A program made the translations under genes and the position numbers. Below, one piece after another: positions 45,272 to 53,451 of a stretch of 64,000 bases of DNA; within the stretch, counting starts at the first letter, position 1, and each line of letters starts with the position of its first letter. This DNA comes from Sphingosinicella sp963974575 (GTDB lineage: Bacteria > Pseudomonadota > Alphaproteobacteria > Sphingomonadales > Sphingomonadaceae): positions 496,001 to 560,000 of the forward strand of contig NZ_CAXBBQ010000001.1 of NCBI RefSeq assembly GCF_963974575.1, in the 5' to 3' direction. The notes beneath the pieces are model-generated. The model searched no databases, was not told where the DNA came from, and saw only the letters and a list, made by a program, of their open reading frames with translations.

Positions 45272-46426
45272 CTACCCGATGCGTCTTCCGATGATTTCCT
45301 TCATGATTTCGCTGGTGCCGCCGAAGATGCGCGTTACGCGGCTATCCTTCCACAGACGGGCGATCGCATATTCGTTCATGTAGCCCGCGCCACCATGGAG
45401 CTGCAGCGCCGTATCGCAACATTTCCACTGGAGTTCCGTGTGCCACAGCTTTGCCGCCGAAGCCGCCGCATTATCCAGTTCGAGGTCGAGGTGCCGCTTG
45501 ATGCACATATCGATATGTGCCCAGCCGACCTGCAGCTGCGCCTTCAGATCGGCAAGCACGAAGCGCGTGTTCTGGAGATCGAGCACCCTCCGGCCAAAGG
45601 CGCGCCGTTCACGCGTATAGGCTACGGCTTCGTCAAAGGCGCGCTGTGCCGAGGCCTGCGCCATGATGGCGATCGCCAGCCTTTCCTGCGGAAGGCTTTC
45701 CATCAAAGCGGCGAAGCCTCCACCCTCCCTGCCCAGAAGATTGGCGCCAGGAACGGGAACATCATGAAAAAACAGCTCTGCCGTGTCCCCGCTATGCTGC
45801 CCGATCTTGTCAAGCGCGCGCCCACGCTCAAACCCGGCCATGCCGTTTTCCACCACCAGCAGGCCGATCCCCCTGGCGCCGGCTTCAGCGTCTGTGCGGG
45901 CAGCAACAATCACGATGTCGGCGCAGAGGCCGTTGGTGATATAGGTTTTCGCGCCGTTCAGCCGGTAATGGTCGCCTTCACGGGTCGCGGCGGCGCGCAT
46001 ACCCTGCAGGTCGGAGCCTGCCTGTGGCTCCGTCATGGCGATCGCGCCGACGATGTCCCCTGAAACCATGCCGGGCAGCCAGCGCGCGCGCTGTTCGTCG
46101 TTGCCATATCGCGCGATATAATCGGCCACGATATCGGAGTGGACCAGCAATCCCGGCGGCAGGCCGAGATAGCCCAGTTCCTCCGCAATCACTGCGTTGA
46201 AGCTGAAGTCGAGACCAGGCCCGCCCCATTGTACGGCGATCTGGGGGCAGAGCAGTCCGGCCTCGCCGCACGCGCGCCAGAAAGAGCGGGGCGGCAGGCC
46301 CGCCTGCTCCCACTCCGCAATGTGCGGAATGATGTGCTGCGCGGCAAAACGGCGGATCGTCTCGCGGAATTGCGCGTGCATATCTTCATAAAAATCGTTC
46401 CGCGGACGGGCGAGCGCGTTCATCAT
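45272..46426 (-). CDS. Acyl-CoA dehydrogenase
   Basis: The 384-residue flavoenzyme introduces a C2-C3 double bond into an acyl-CoA and passes electrons to ETF. Visible are the FAD-binding IAMTEPQAGSDLQGMRAAA and YITNGLCADIVIVAARTD, then RRAFGRRVLDLQNTRF. The C-terminal CCDTALQLHGGAGYMNEYAIARLWKDSRVTRIFGGTSEIMKEII contains the G-x-x-EI element. No Glu is visible at the loop where the typical base lies in short-chain enzymes, so assignment to a substrate class is open. The ATG at 46426 overlaps the ligase stop (ATGA). It is the last gene of the carboxylase operon. Confidence 0.9.
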   Translation of the reverse strand: MMNALARPRNDFYEDMHAQFRETIRRFAAQHIIPHIAEWEQAGLPPRSFWRACGEAGLLCPQIAVQWGGPGLDFSFNAVIAEELGYLGLPPGLLVHSDIVADYIARYGNDEQRARWLPGMVSGDIVGAIAMTEPQAGSDLQGMRAAATREGDHYRLNGAKTYITNGLCADIVIVAARTDAEAGARGIGLLVVENGMAGFERGRALDKIGQHSGDTAELFFHDVPVPGANLLGREGGGFAALMESLPQERLAIAIMAQASAQRAFDEAVAYTRERRAFGRRVLDLQNTRFVLADLKAQLQVGWAHIDMCIKRHLDLELDNAAASAAKLWHTELQWKCCDTALQLHGGAGYMNEYAIARLWKDSRVTRIFGGTSEIMKEIIGRRIG

Positions 46427-47997
46427 CCCACCCGCCGCTTTTCCCCGCTCCAATAGGGCGCGCGCAGCACGTGCTTGAGCACCTTGCCGCTGGCGTTGCG
46501 GGGCAGCGTCTCTACCTGTTCGACCCGGCGCGGCACCTTGTATCCGCCGAGCTTCGTGCGGCAGAAGGCAATCACATCCTCCGAGGGCAGAGGCATGTTG
46601 CCGGCGGTTACGATAAACGCCAGCAGAGCCTCGCCATAGCGCGCATCGGGCACGCCGATCACGGCCGCATCGATGATGTCCGGATGGGCGAAGAGCGCAT
46701 TCTCGACTTCGCGCGGATAGATGTTCTCCCCGCCGCTCACGACCATGTCCTTGATGCGGTCGCGGATGTAGAGATAGCCTTCCGCGTCCAGCTCTCCGGC
46801 ATCGCCGGTATGCGCCCATCCGTCCTTGAGAAACGCCGCCGTGGCCTCCGGCAAGTTCCAGTATCCCGGCACGATCTGCGGCCCGTGCGCCAGGATCTGA
46901 CCCGCCGCGCCCGGACCGGCAGGCCGGTCGTCTTCATCGGCAGTAATGATCTGTGAGCCCGGCAAGGCCCGTCCGCACGAAAGCAGCAAATGCTGTTCAC
47001 CAGCCAGCGCCCGGCGGTGTTCGTCCGCGCCCAGCAAGGTGAGGATCGCGGTCGTTTCCGTCATGCCATAGGCCTGATACACGTCACAGCCGAACACTGT
47101 GACCGCGCGTCGCAGCACATCCTCGGCGATCGGCGACGCGCCATACATCAGAACCTTGAGATGCGACCAGTCGCGCTGCGCGATATCCTCCACCTGGGTG
47201 AGACAGGCCTGGATCATCGCGGGGACAAGGAAGGTAAAGCTCACCTTCTTGCGCTCCAGCGTATCTACGACATCACAAGCATCGAAATCGCCCTTCAGGT
47301 GGATTGTCAGCCCGCGTGCGGTGCTGAAAGCGGCGATCCAAACGGCTGCCGCATGATAGAGCGGCGTTACGACCAGCGCGCTTTCGCCCGCATCGGGCAG
47401 GCGTGTAATCATCTGCAGGCACTGGCTGATATTCGCGGCATAATTGGCATGGGTAACGATGACCCCCTTGGGCAGGCCGGTCGTGCCGCTCGTGTACATC
47501 TGGTAGAATATGTCCGCGCCCGTTATCCCGCAGTCCACAGGCGTATCCGGCTGCGCGGCCAGCCATGCGTCATATCGCGGCGCTCCCGCGGTCTCACCGT
47601 CGAAGGAAATCACAGCCGCAATTTCGGGGAGATCCCCAAGGATCTGCCCCACCGGCGCATCGTAACCCGGCCCGATAAACAATGCCCTGGCGCCCGCATC
47701 TTTAAGGATGTGCAGCCATTCGACCGGCGCAAGTCGATAATTGAGCGGCACGGGCACCGCGCCGGTCCGCGCGGCTGCGAGATACATCAGCCACATGTCC
47801 GCGCAGTTTTTCGCCACATAGCCAAAACGCTCGCCTTTGCGCAGACCGAGCCCCCGCAGGCCGTTGGCAATACGGTTCACCTCCGTGCCGGCCTCTGCAA
47901 AGCTCAGGCTGCGCCGTTCATCAACGACGCAGGTCTGCCGGGGGCGTGACCGCACAAGGAAATCGAACATGTCGTGAAACAGCGGGGTCGCGATCAT
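46423..47997 (-). CDS. AMP-dependent acyl-CoA synthetase/ligase (candidate beta-keto-acid CoA ligase)
   Basis: The 524-residue ANL enzyme has P-loop MYTSGTTGLPKGVIVTHANY, a YGMTETTAILT A5 segment, the WAHTGDAGELDAEGYLYI hinge, DMVVSGGENIYPREVE and the catalytic Lys in NASGKVLKHVL. It is generic by motif. Its position directly after a five-gene ketone-carboxylase set mirrors the anaerobic acetophenone pathway, where a benzoylacetate-CoA ligase follows the carboxylase. It is therefore a good candidate to activate the beta-keto acid made by the carboxylase. Its start overlaps the stop of the preceding gene by 4 bp (ATGA). Confidence 0.88.
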   Translation of the reverse strand: MIATPLFHDMFDFLVRSRPRQTCVVDERRSLSFAEAGTEVNRIANGLRGLGLRKGERFGYVAKNCADMWLMYLAAARTGAVPVPLNYRLAPVEWLHILKDAGARALFIGPGYDAPVGQILGDLPEIAAVISFDGETAGAPRYDAWLAAQPDTPVDCGITGADIFYQMYTSGTTGLPKGVIVTHANYAANISQCLQMITRLPDAGESALVVTPLYHAAAVWIAAFSTARGLTIHLKGDFDACDVVDTLERKKVSFTFLVPAMIQACLTQVEDIAQRDWSHLKVLMYGASPIAEDVLRRAVTVFGCDVYQAYGMTETTAILTLLGADEHRRALAGEQHLLLSCGRALPGSQIITADEDDRPAGPGAAGQILAHGPQIVPGYWNLPEATAAFLKDGWAHTGDAGELDAEGYLYIRDRIKDMVVSGGENIYPREVENALFAHPDIIDAAVIGVPDARYGEALLAFIVTAGNMPLPSEDVIAFCRTKLGGYKVPRRVEQVETLPRNASGKVLKHVLRAPYWSGEKRRVG

Positions 47998-48653
47998 CGC
48001 CTGCCCCCCTGACGCGATGCCGCCAGCCGAGTCAGCGCCGCCTCGGGCTGCGCATCGGCCGGTATCGTCGTGATGTTTTCCCGACCATCCGCATCATCGG
48101 GCACTGCCTCCCAGTCCGCCGTGGCAATGTCCCGGCCGATCAGCCTGAGCACAACGCCAGCGTGTTCAGCGATACGCAGCAGAGGCGAAATGCTGTCCAG
48201 TGCCTGGGCTTCCGGCTCATCGAGAAGAATTGTGCCGCTGAGCGCGGCGCCTGCCATCTGCCGCAGGATATGCCCTAGAGCCGCGACAACGTCGTCGAGC
48301 GCGTCCTCATCCTCCAGCCCACAGCCCAGCCGGGACGGGCCGGGAAGGCGCGGCGCGCACAGCGCCGCCGCCGGGCTGTGCGTCAGCGTGGCGAGGCCGG
48401 TCGCCAAGCTCTGCGTAAATGCCGCCGATCCGACGAGGCTGTCCAGTGCGCCTGCGCAGTCCATGTTGTCCCCGTTCCGGGGCAGCGAAGACATGAGCAG
48501 CGGCTCGATCGGCACCACCAAACGCCATGGCCGCAACAGGCCGGCCAGCTCGCCATAAAACGGGCCCAGAGAGGCGGGGGTTTGCCATGGCTCACCCCCC
48601 CCGCGCAGAAGTCGCGCGCCATAATCATGCGCGTCCAGCCAAAGCCGCGCCAC
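47994..48653 (-). CDS. Unknown 219-residue protein in the epsilon-subunit position of the carboxylase operon
   Basis: No family is recognised by motif. The sequence starts VARLWLDAHDYGARLLRGG, has PFYGELAGLLRPWRLVVPIEPLLMSSLP and later ILLDEPEAQALDSISPLLRIAEHAGVVLRL. This reads as alternating helices and strands, perhaps a barrel-like fold. The GTG at 48653 is chosen because its G is shared with the beta-subunit TAG stop (TAGTG) and AAAGGGGC lies just before it. A longer reading from 48857 is antifunctional, since it overlaps the preceding gene. In acetophenone carboxylase the fifth gene encodes a 34-kDa epsilon subunit at this place; here the product is shorter, about 24 kDa. Function is inferred from position alone. 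Confidence 0.65.
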   Translation of the reverse strand: MARLWLDAHDYGARLLRGGGEPWQTPASLGPFYGELAGLLRPWRLVVPIEPLLMSSLPRNGDNMDCAGALDSLVGSAAFTQSLATGLATLTHSPAAALCAPRLPGPSRLGCGLEDEDALDDVVAALGHILRQMAGAALSGTILLDEPEAQALDSISPLLRIAEHAGVVLRLIGRDIATADWEAVPDDADGRENITTIPADAQPEAALTRLAASRQGGRR

Positions 48654-50878
48654 TATGCCGCCCCTTTCAGCTCGGCAATCTGCTTCTCCAGCGCCTCGAT
48701 TTTCACCTGCATCGGGTTGGGCATGACGACGGGCGCGTTGGCGTGCCCAGCCGGGAAGCAGTGGTCCGGGCTGCCGCCATAGATCGTTTTGGGATCTCTC
48801 CAGCTGCCATAATAAGGCAGGTCGGCCGGCGGCTCCGGCGTAACATGACGCGCACAAAACGCGTCATAGCTCATCGCGCCCGCGAGCCTCTCCTTGCGCA
48901 CAGCATCGCGGGCCTCAGCGGTTGCCGCCTCGTCCACGATGCGCGTCTGCGGATCGAATACGACGCGATAGATGCGCCAGGCGACATCCGGCGAGATCAG
49001 ATCTTCCTCGTAATCGCGCATGACGTCGGCCGGGTCGCGTTCCAGCGGGTCGCCGAAGCCGCCGCCCGTGCCCTGCGCGATCATATACAGCTCGCCGCGC
49101 GACGCGAGCGCATAGGGAAGGGACATCGGATGCGTGCTGTATTCCGCGTCCTCGAACGGGCGCTCGTTCATCATCTCGGCGATGGAGAAGCGGAACCGGC
49201 CCGGGTCCGTCTTCATCGCTTCGAACACATCGACGCCGCGCACCCGCGCCAGCGGGTAGGTGGGGCATCCATATCCGCCGAACAGCCCCGGCACATTCGG
49301 GAATTTAGACCCGATGGCGGTCAGCATGAATCCCCATGCAGGGCTGTCACGCAGGGCGAGCATCATCTGATAGCCCATGCCGCCGCGCTGGCGGCCAAAG
49401 CCCTGATTGTCGCGCATGAGCTTTTTCGAAACGAGCTGCACGAAGGGCATTTCCTCCTCCATGAACTCCTGCTCGCCAAGATCGGCCATGGTGGCGAAGA
49501 TCGGGGCGCAGCTATGCTGGCCATCCCTGTCGGCAAGCGCGCCGCCGCCCATGCCGTTGATGTCGGCGCAGACATTGCCCACCATCTCGCCATGCTGGGT
49601 TATGCCGCCAAACAGGAACGTGTTGATCATGCAATACCAGGGCGCGATCACCCGCGTATATTTGCCGGGCACGCCATAGAGGAATTTCATGACCGAAACC
49701 TGGGCCACGCTCCAGGATGTGAACACGGACATCATGCACTGGGAAATCGGCGCGCTCGGCGCCGGGCGCATGATCGAATGTTCGTCGAACAGGAATTTCA
49801 CCGAATTGAGCACGGCCTGATTGCGCGGCAGATCGGGCCAGACATAGGCCAGCATCAGCTGCGAGAGCATACCCTTCAGCGTGATATCGAGCGTGTTGTT
49901 CGCACGGTTGGAAAATTCCGGCGATGACCCGCGATAATCGAACGTCAGCGTTTCGCCCTTTTTCGTCACCGCGAGGTTGATCTTGATCAGCGCATTTTCG
50001 CGCAGCGTGCCGTCCGTCCACCAGCTGTGCCGAGTGGTGCCCTCGGGCCATTCCATCAGGCGGCGGCGCACCTCGGCATCTGTATCTTCAAGATTGCGGC
50101 GCAGGCAGGAAACGACGGCTTCCAGTCCGAATTCACGGATGGCTTCGTGAAGGCGCTGCTCCAGCCGGCGGCAGGTATACATCTTCACCTTCATGTCGGC
50201 GTACTGCAGCTTCGGCTCACGCACCGAATTCTGCAGGAAGGTGACGATATCGCGCCGCAGCCGGTAGTTTTCCGCGACACGGAAAGGCGGCATCCTCAGC
50301 CCCTCATCCCAAACCTGCTCGGCGATGGAGGGCATACCGCCCGGCTCGATCGCGCCGTTCTCACCTTCGTGCACGGTCGCGCCGACCCACGCGACATGTT
50401 CGCCTTCCCAGAAGACCGGCATCATCAGCGACTGATCGGTATTGTGCGCCTGCCCGTAATGCGCATCGTTCACCAGAAAGGCGTCGCCCTCGCGGATGCC
50501 GACGCTGGGGTCTTTCGCCCAGTATTTGTTGATGAACTTGATCGGATACTGAACGAGATTGACGAAGATTACGACGCCGCCCGTGCTGGCGAGGCTGAGG
50601 TCGCCGGCCGCGGTGAACATGGCGGAAACGCAGTCCCCCCATTTCGCGCCCGGCGCCGCGCCCATGTTCTCCAGCATCTCGAAGCTTTCATTGGCCCCGG
50701 CCATCAGCCGCTCGCGCACGATTTCAAGCCGGGCGGGGTCGCTCTCCTTCGCCATGCACCGCTCTTCCAGCGGCGTGCGCGGCGCAAAGCCATGATTGTT
50801 CATGATCTCCGGGTCGGGCGCGAGGAACAGCGTCGCGTCCTGAAGGAATTCGCTGACGTTCGTGTTTTCTATGCTCAT
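48653..50878 (-). CDS. Ketone carboxylase beta-type subunit (hydantoinase B/oxoprolinase domain)
   Basis: The 741-residue hydantoinase B (HyuB) family protein is recognisable from AGDLSLASTGGVVIFVNL, the GDAFLVNDAHYGQAHNTDQSLMMPVFW region near 140 and TVHEGENGAIEPGGMPS. A later stretch reads SPEFSNRANNTLDITLKGMLSQLM. In acetone and acetophenone carboxylases this subunit carries the site where phosphorylated enol and carboxyphosphate-derived CO2 combine. In hydantoinases and oxoprolinases it does the hydrolytic step, so the family alone does not decide. The presence of a separate gamma-type zinc protein and two HyuA-like subunits favours carboxylase. It overlaps the alpha subunit gene by 4 bp (ATGA). 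The C terminus ends in a short coiled coil (IEALEKQIAELKG). Confidence 0.87.
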   Translation of the reverse strand: MSIENTNVSEFLQDATLFLAPDPEIMNNHGFAPRTPLEERCMAKESDPARLEIVRERLMAGANESFEMLENMGAAPGAKWGDCVSAMFTAAGDLSLASTGGVVIFVNLVQYPIKFINKYWAKDPSVGIREGDAFLVNDAHYGQAHNTDQSLMMPVFWEGEHVAWVGATVHEGENGAIEPGGMPSIAEQVWDEGLRMPPFRVAENYRLRRDIVTFLQNSVREPKLQYADMKVKMYTCRRLEQRLHEAIREFGLEAVVSCLRRNLEDTDAEVRRRLMEWPEGTTRHSWWTDGTLRENALIKINLAVTKKGETLTFDYRGSSPEFSNRANNTLDITLKGMLSQLMLAYVWPDLPRNQAVLNSVKFLFDEHSIMRPAPSAPISQCMMSVFTSWSVAQVSVMKFLYGVPGKYTRVIAPWYCMINTFLFGGITQHGEMVGNVCADINGMGGGALADRDGQHSCAPIFATMADLGEQEFMEEEMPFVQLVSKKLMRDNQGFGRQRGGMGYQMMLALRDSPAWGFMLTAIGSKFPNVPGLFGGYGCPTYPLARVRGVDVFEAMKTDPGRFRFSIAEMMNERPFEDAEYSTHPMSLPYALASRGELYMIAQGTGGGFGDPLERDPADVMRDYEEDLISPDVAWRIYRVVFDPQTRIVDEAATAEARDAVRKERLAGAMSYDAFCARHVTPEPPADLPYYGSWRDPKTIYGGSPDHCFPAGHANAPVVMPNPMQVKIEALEKQIAELKGAA

Positions 50879-53031
50879 TGCGCGCCTCCCGACCCGGGTT
50901 CATTGCGTTGCATCCATCCCGCGCCATAGCGCCCGACGGACAGACGCCAGCCCGGCTCGACGAGGAAGGTGGTGGATTGGGAAATCACGACGGCGGGGCC
51001 GGTCACGACCGCGCCCAGCGCCAGCGTTTCCAGTGTGTGGAACGCGGTCTCTACCGGGCCTTCCACCCCGACGAAGTGACAGGGGCGAACCGCCTCTGCT
51101 TCGGGGGCCTCGTGCAGGCTGTCCTCCGGCGGCAGAATATCGGCAAAGCGCAGCTTCGGCGTCGTGACATAGGAAGCCACGCGCACGGTATTGATCCGGA
51201 TGCCTGCCTCGGGCGACTGGCTGCCTTCGCCGTAGCGCTTACCGTAATCCCGCCCGAACACGCCGATCAGTTCCAGCAGCTCGTCACTGTTGCCGATGCG
51301 GTTGCGCCCCACGACCACGGCGGTCTGCGCCAGCTGATTGCCGTAGCGCATGTCGACTTCGAGCCGGTGCTCAATATCGTCTTCGGCGAAGCCCTGCCGT
51401 AGCAGGTCTGCCCGGCCCTTTGCCTCCAGCTCGGGGACAATCTCGTTGAAGCCGTCGAAACTGGAAAGAAGCGAGCGGGTCACACTGTCGTAGATCTGAA
51501 GATACAGCGATTTCTCGTGAATATGGAGCTGGTCCATATTGCCCGCGCCTACCGCCGAAAACACGGAGCTGAAGGGGGGCACCAGCACGCGCGTTATGCC
51601 GATGGCGCTGGCGATGCCGCACGCATGAAGCGCGCCGTTGCCACCGTAGGCCAGCATCGTGAATTGGCTCGGTTCATAGCCACGGGCGCGCAGCTCCTGC
51701 GCGATGCCGTTTGCCATGTCGTTGTCGACCCGCTGCTTGACGAGTTTGGCGGCGGCAATCGTATCGGTGCCAAGCGCCTCGCCCAAGGTGCGGCGCATCA
51801 CGCTGGCAGCGCGCTTTTCATTGAGAACGATACGACCGCCGGCGTAATTGTCGGTGCGCAGATAGCCGAGCAGCAGGTCCGCATCCGTCACGCTCGCCTC
51901 GCGGCCGCCCTTGTCATAGCACGCGGGGCCGGGATCCGATCCGGCACTTTGCGGCCCGACCGCGACGGTCTGGCGCAACCGGTCGAAGCGCGCGATCGAG
52001 CCGCCGCCCGCCCCCAGCGTGACGAGGTGGACCATCGGGATATTGACCATCCACCGCTCTATGACCGGATTGTAATCATAGAATTTGATCCCGCCCTCGA
52101 CGACAAGGCCGATGTCGAAGCTGGTGCCGCCCATATCGGTGCACACGATATTGCCGAGGTCGGTCTCCGCGGCGAGATGCTCCGACGCGGCGATGCCTGC
52201 GACCGGCCCACTGTGGATGGTTTGCAGCGCATCGGTCGAGTTGAGCTGAGCCATGCCGCCGGAATTGTGCACCACCTGCATCGGGCGCTCGTGCCCGTTT
52301 TCGCGCAGGTTCAGTTCCAAGCTTGAAAGGCCGAGATACATCGCCTTGTGCAGGAACGCATCGAGGATGGCGGAAGATGTGCGGGCATATTCGCCCTTCC
52401 GACCGACCACCTTGTGCGCGAGGAGGATCGGCGCGGAGCCGAGCATGTGCTCGGGATATTCCTCGCGGATCACCTCTTCGACACGCAGTTCGTGCGCCGG
52501 ATTGACCACCGAATTGACGAGGCTGACGACAAAGGCCTGCGCCCCGCGATCGACAAGGCGGTGCACCTGCGCGCGCAGATCGTCCTCGTCGAGCGCCATG
52601 ATGATTTCGCCATTTTGGGCCATGCGTTCGCGCACGCCGGTGATGAGGGGAATCGGCACGAGAGGGTCCGGCCTTTCCGCCATCGGCAGATCCTTGCGCA
52701 TCCTCTCCGGAAGGCCCTCGCCATAGCCGCGTCCACGGCTCAGGGGCACGGTGCTCTCGAAACCGGCGGTCGTTATCAGGCCGACGACCGGGCCACGCCG
52801 TTCAATGAGGGCGTTGGTGCCGAGCGTGGTGGCGTAGCGCACGCTGTCCACATCGGCCATTACATCTTCCAGGCCCAGGCCGAGCTGGCCATAGGCCTGC
52901 GCCAGCGAAGCATTGAATCCCAGCGCCAGATTTTGATGCGTGGTCAGGGCCTTCGCGGCCACATATTGATCGTCCCACACCAGAAAGCAGTCGGTGAAGG
53001 TGCCGCCGATATCAACCGAAACGCGCCGCAT
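50875..53031 (-). CDS. Ketone carboxylase alpha-type subunit (hydantoinase A, actin-like ATPase)
   Basis: The 718-residue hydantoinase A (HyuA) family protein begins RRVSVDIGGTFTDCFLVWDD, the phosphate-1 loop of the ASKHA ATPase fold. Phosphate-2 is CTDMGGTSFDIGLV near residue 300, and GAGGGSIARFD is nearby. Other family stretches are YATTLGTNALIERRGP, HNSGGMAQLNSTDALQTIHSGP and LAYGGNGALHACGIA. It would use ATP to phosphorylate the ketone enol or bicarbonate. The distance to the gamma gene is 3 bp. Together with the 620-residue homologue two genes upstream it gives the alpha/alpha' pair seen in acetophenone carboxylase. Confidence 0.88.
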   Translation of the reverse strand: MRRVSVDIGGTFTDCFLVWDDQYVAAKALTTHQNLALGFNASLAQAYGQLGLGLEDVMADVDSVRYATTLGTNALIERRGPVVGLITTAGFESTVPLSRGRGYGEGLPERMRKDLPMAERPDPLVPIPLITGVRERMAQNGEIIMALDEDDLRAQVHRLVDRGAQAFVVSLVNSVVNPAHELRVEEVIREEYPEHMLGSAPILLAHKVVGRKGEYARTSSAILDAFLHKAMYLGLSSLELNLRENGHERPMQVVHNSGGMAQLNSTDALQTIHSGPVAGIAASEHLAAETDLGNIVCTDMGGTSFDIGLVVEGGIKFYDYNPVIERWMVNIPMVHLVTLGAGGGSIARFDRLRQTVAVGPQSAGSDPGPACYDKGGREASVTDADLLLGYLRTDNYAGGRIVLNEKRAASVMRRTLGEALGTDTIAAAKLVKQRVDNDMANGIAQELRARGYEPSQFTMLAYGGNGALHACGIASAIGITRVLVPPFSSVFSAVGAGNMDQLHIHEKSLYLQIYDSVTRSLLSSFDGFNEIVPELEAKGRADLLRQGFAEDDIEHRLEVDMRYGNQLAQTAVVVGRNRIGNSDELLELIGVFGRDYGKRYGEGSQSPEAGIRINTVRVASYVTTPKLRFADILPPEDSLHEAPEAEAVRPCHFVGVEGPVETAFHTLETLALGAVVTGPAVVISQSTTFLVEPGWRLSVGRYGAGWMQRNEPGSGGAQ

Positions 53032-53034
53032 CGC

Positions 53035-53445
53035 TCAGTGCCCTCCCTTGTGATGGTGATGGGGCGGGGTGACGAAATCCGGCCCCAGAACGGGCGCGGT
53101 CAATGCCTCGCGCGCTGCCCATTGTGCTTTCAGCGCGTCAATATCGAACTCGATGTCATGCACAGGCGGATGGCCCGGCGGCAGATATTCGGCCTCGGCC
53201 ATGTGGCCGCACCGTGGGCAATAATATTCGATGATGCTCAGCCACCGCGGGTCGGGCGCGAAGGTGAATTCATAGCGCTCCGGATCGATGATCGGCGCGT
53301 GGATCTCGCCTGGGTCGCGCGGGCGCAGCACCATGAATCGTTTGTAATTCTCGCGCGCGGAACCAAGCACTGCGCTGCAGGCGCGGCATTCCCATTGTTC
53401 GCTGTCCAGGTCTATGATCAGGGCGTCGGTGACATAGATTTTCAT
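53035..53445 (-). CDS. Acetone carboxylase gamma-family small subunit (zinc ribbon)
   Basis: The 136-residue protein matches the small subunit of acetone/acetophenone carboxylases by size, position and layout. An early strand (KIYVTDALIIDLD) leads to two Cys pairs, WECRACSAVLGSA and YYCPRCGHMAEAEYLPPGHPP, a likely four-Cys zinc site. The linker contains YKRFMVLRPRDPGEIHAPIIDPERYEF. The His-rich C terminus (HHHHKGGH) may add metal binding. It sits 6 bp after the alpha' gene and 3 bp before alpha. This is the subunit that best separates the cluster from ordinary hydantoinase/oxoprolinase pairs. Confidence 0.82.
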   Translation of the reverse strand: MKIYVTDALIIDLDSEQWECRACSAVLGSARENYKRFMVLRPRDPGEIHAPIIDPERYEFTFAPDPRWLSIIEYYCPRCGHMAEAEYLPPGHPPVHDIEFDIDALKAQWAAREALTAPVLGPDFVTPPHHHHKGGH

Positions 53446-53451
53446 GATGCC

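Noticed and set aside
46427..46819. N-terminal extension of the acyl-CoA dehydrogenase (515 residues)
   Set aside because: It reads the ligase C-terminus in another frame; the ATGA junction at 46426 is the natural start.
48654..48857. Longer 287-residue version of the unknown operon protein, closer in size to the 34-kDa epsilon subunit
   Set aside because: The extra residues are a shadow of the HyuB C-terminus, while a GTG with a good ribosome site sits at 48653.
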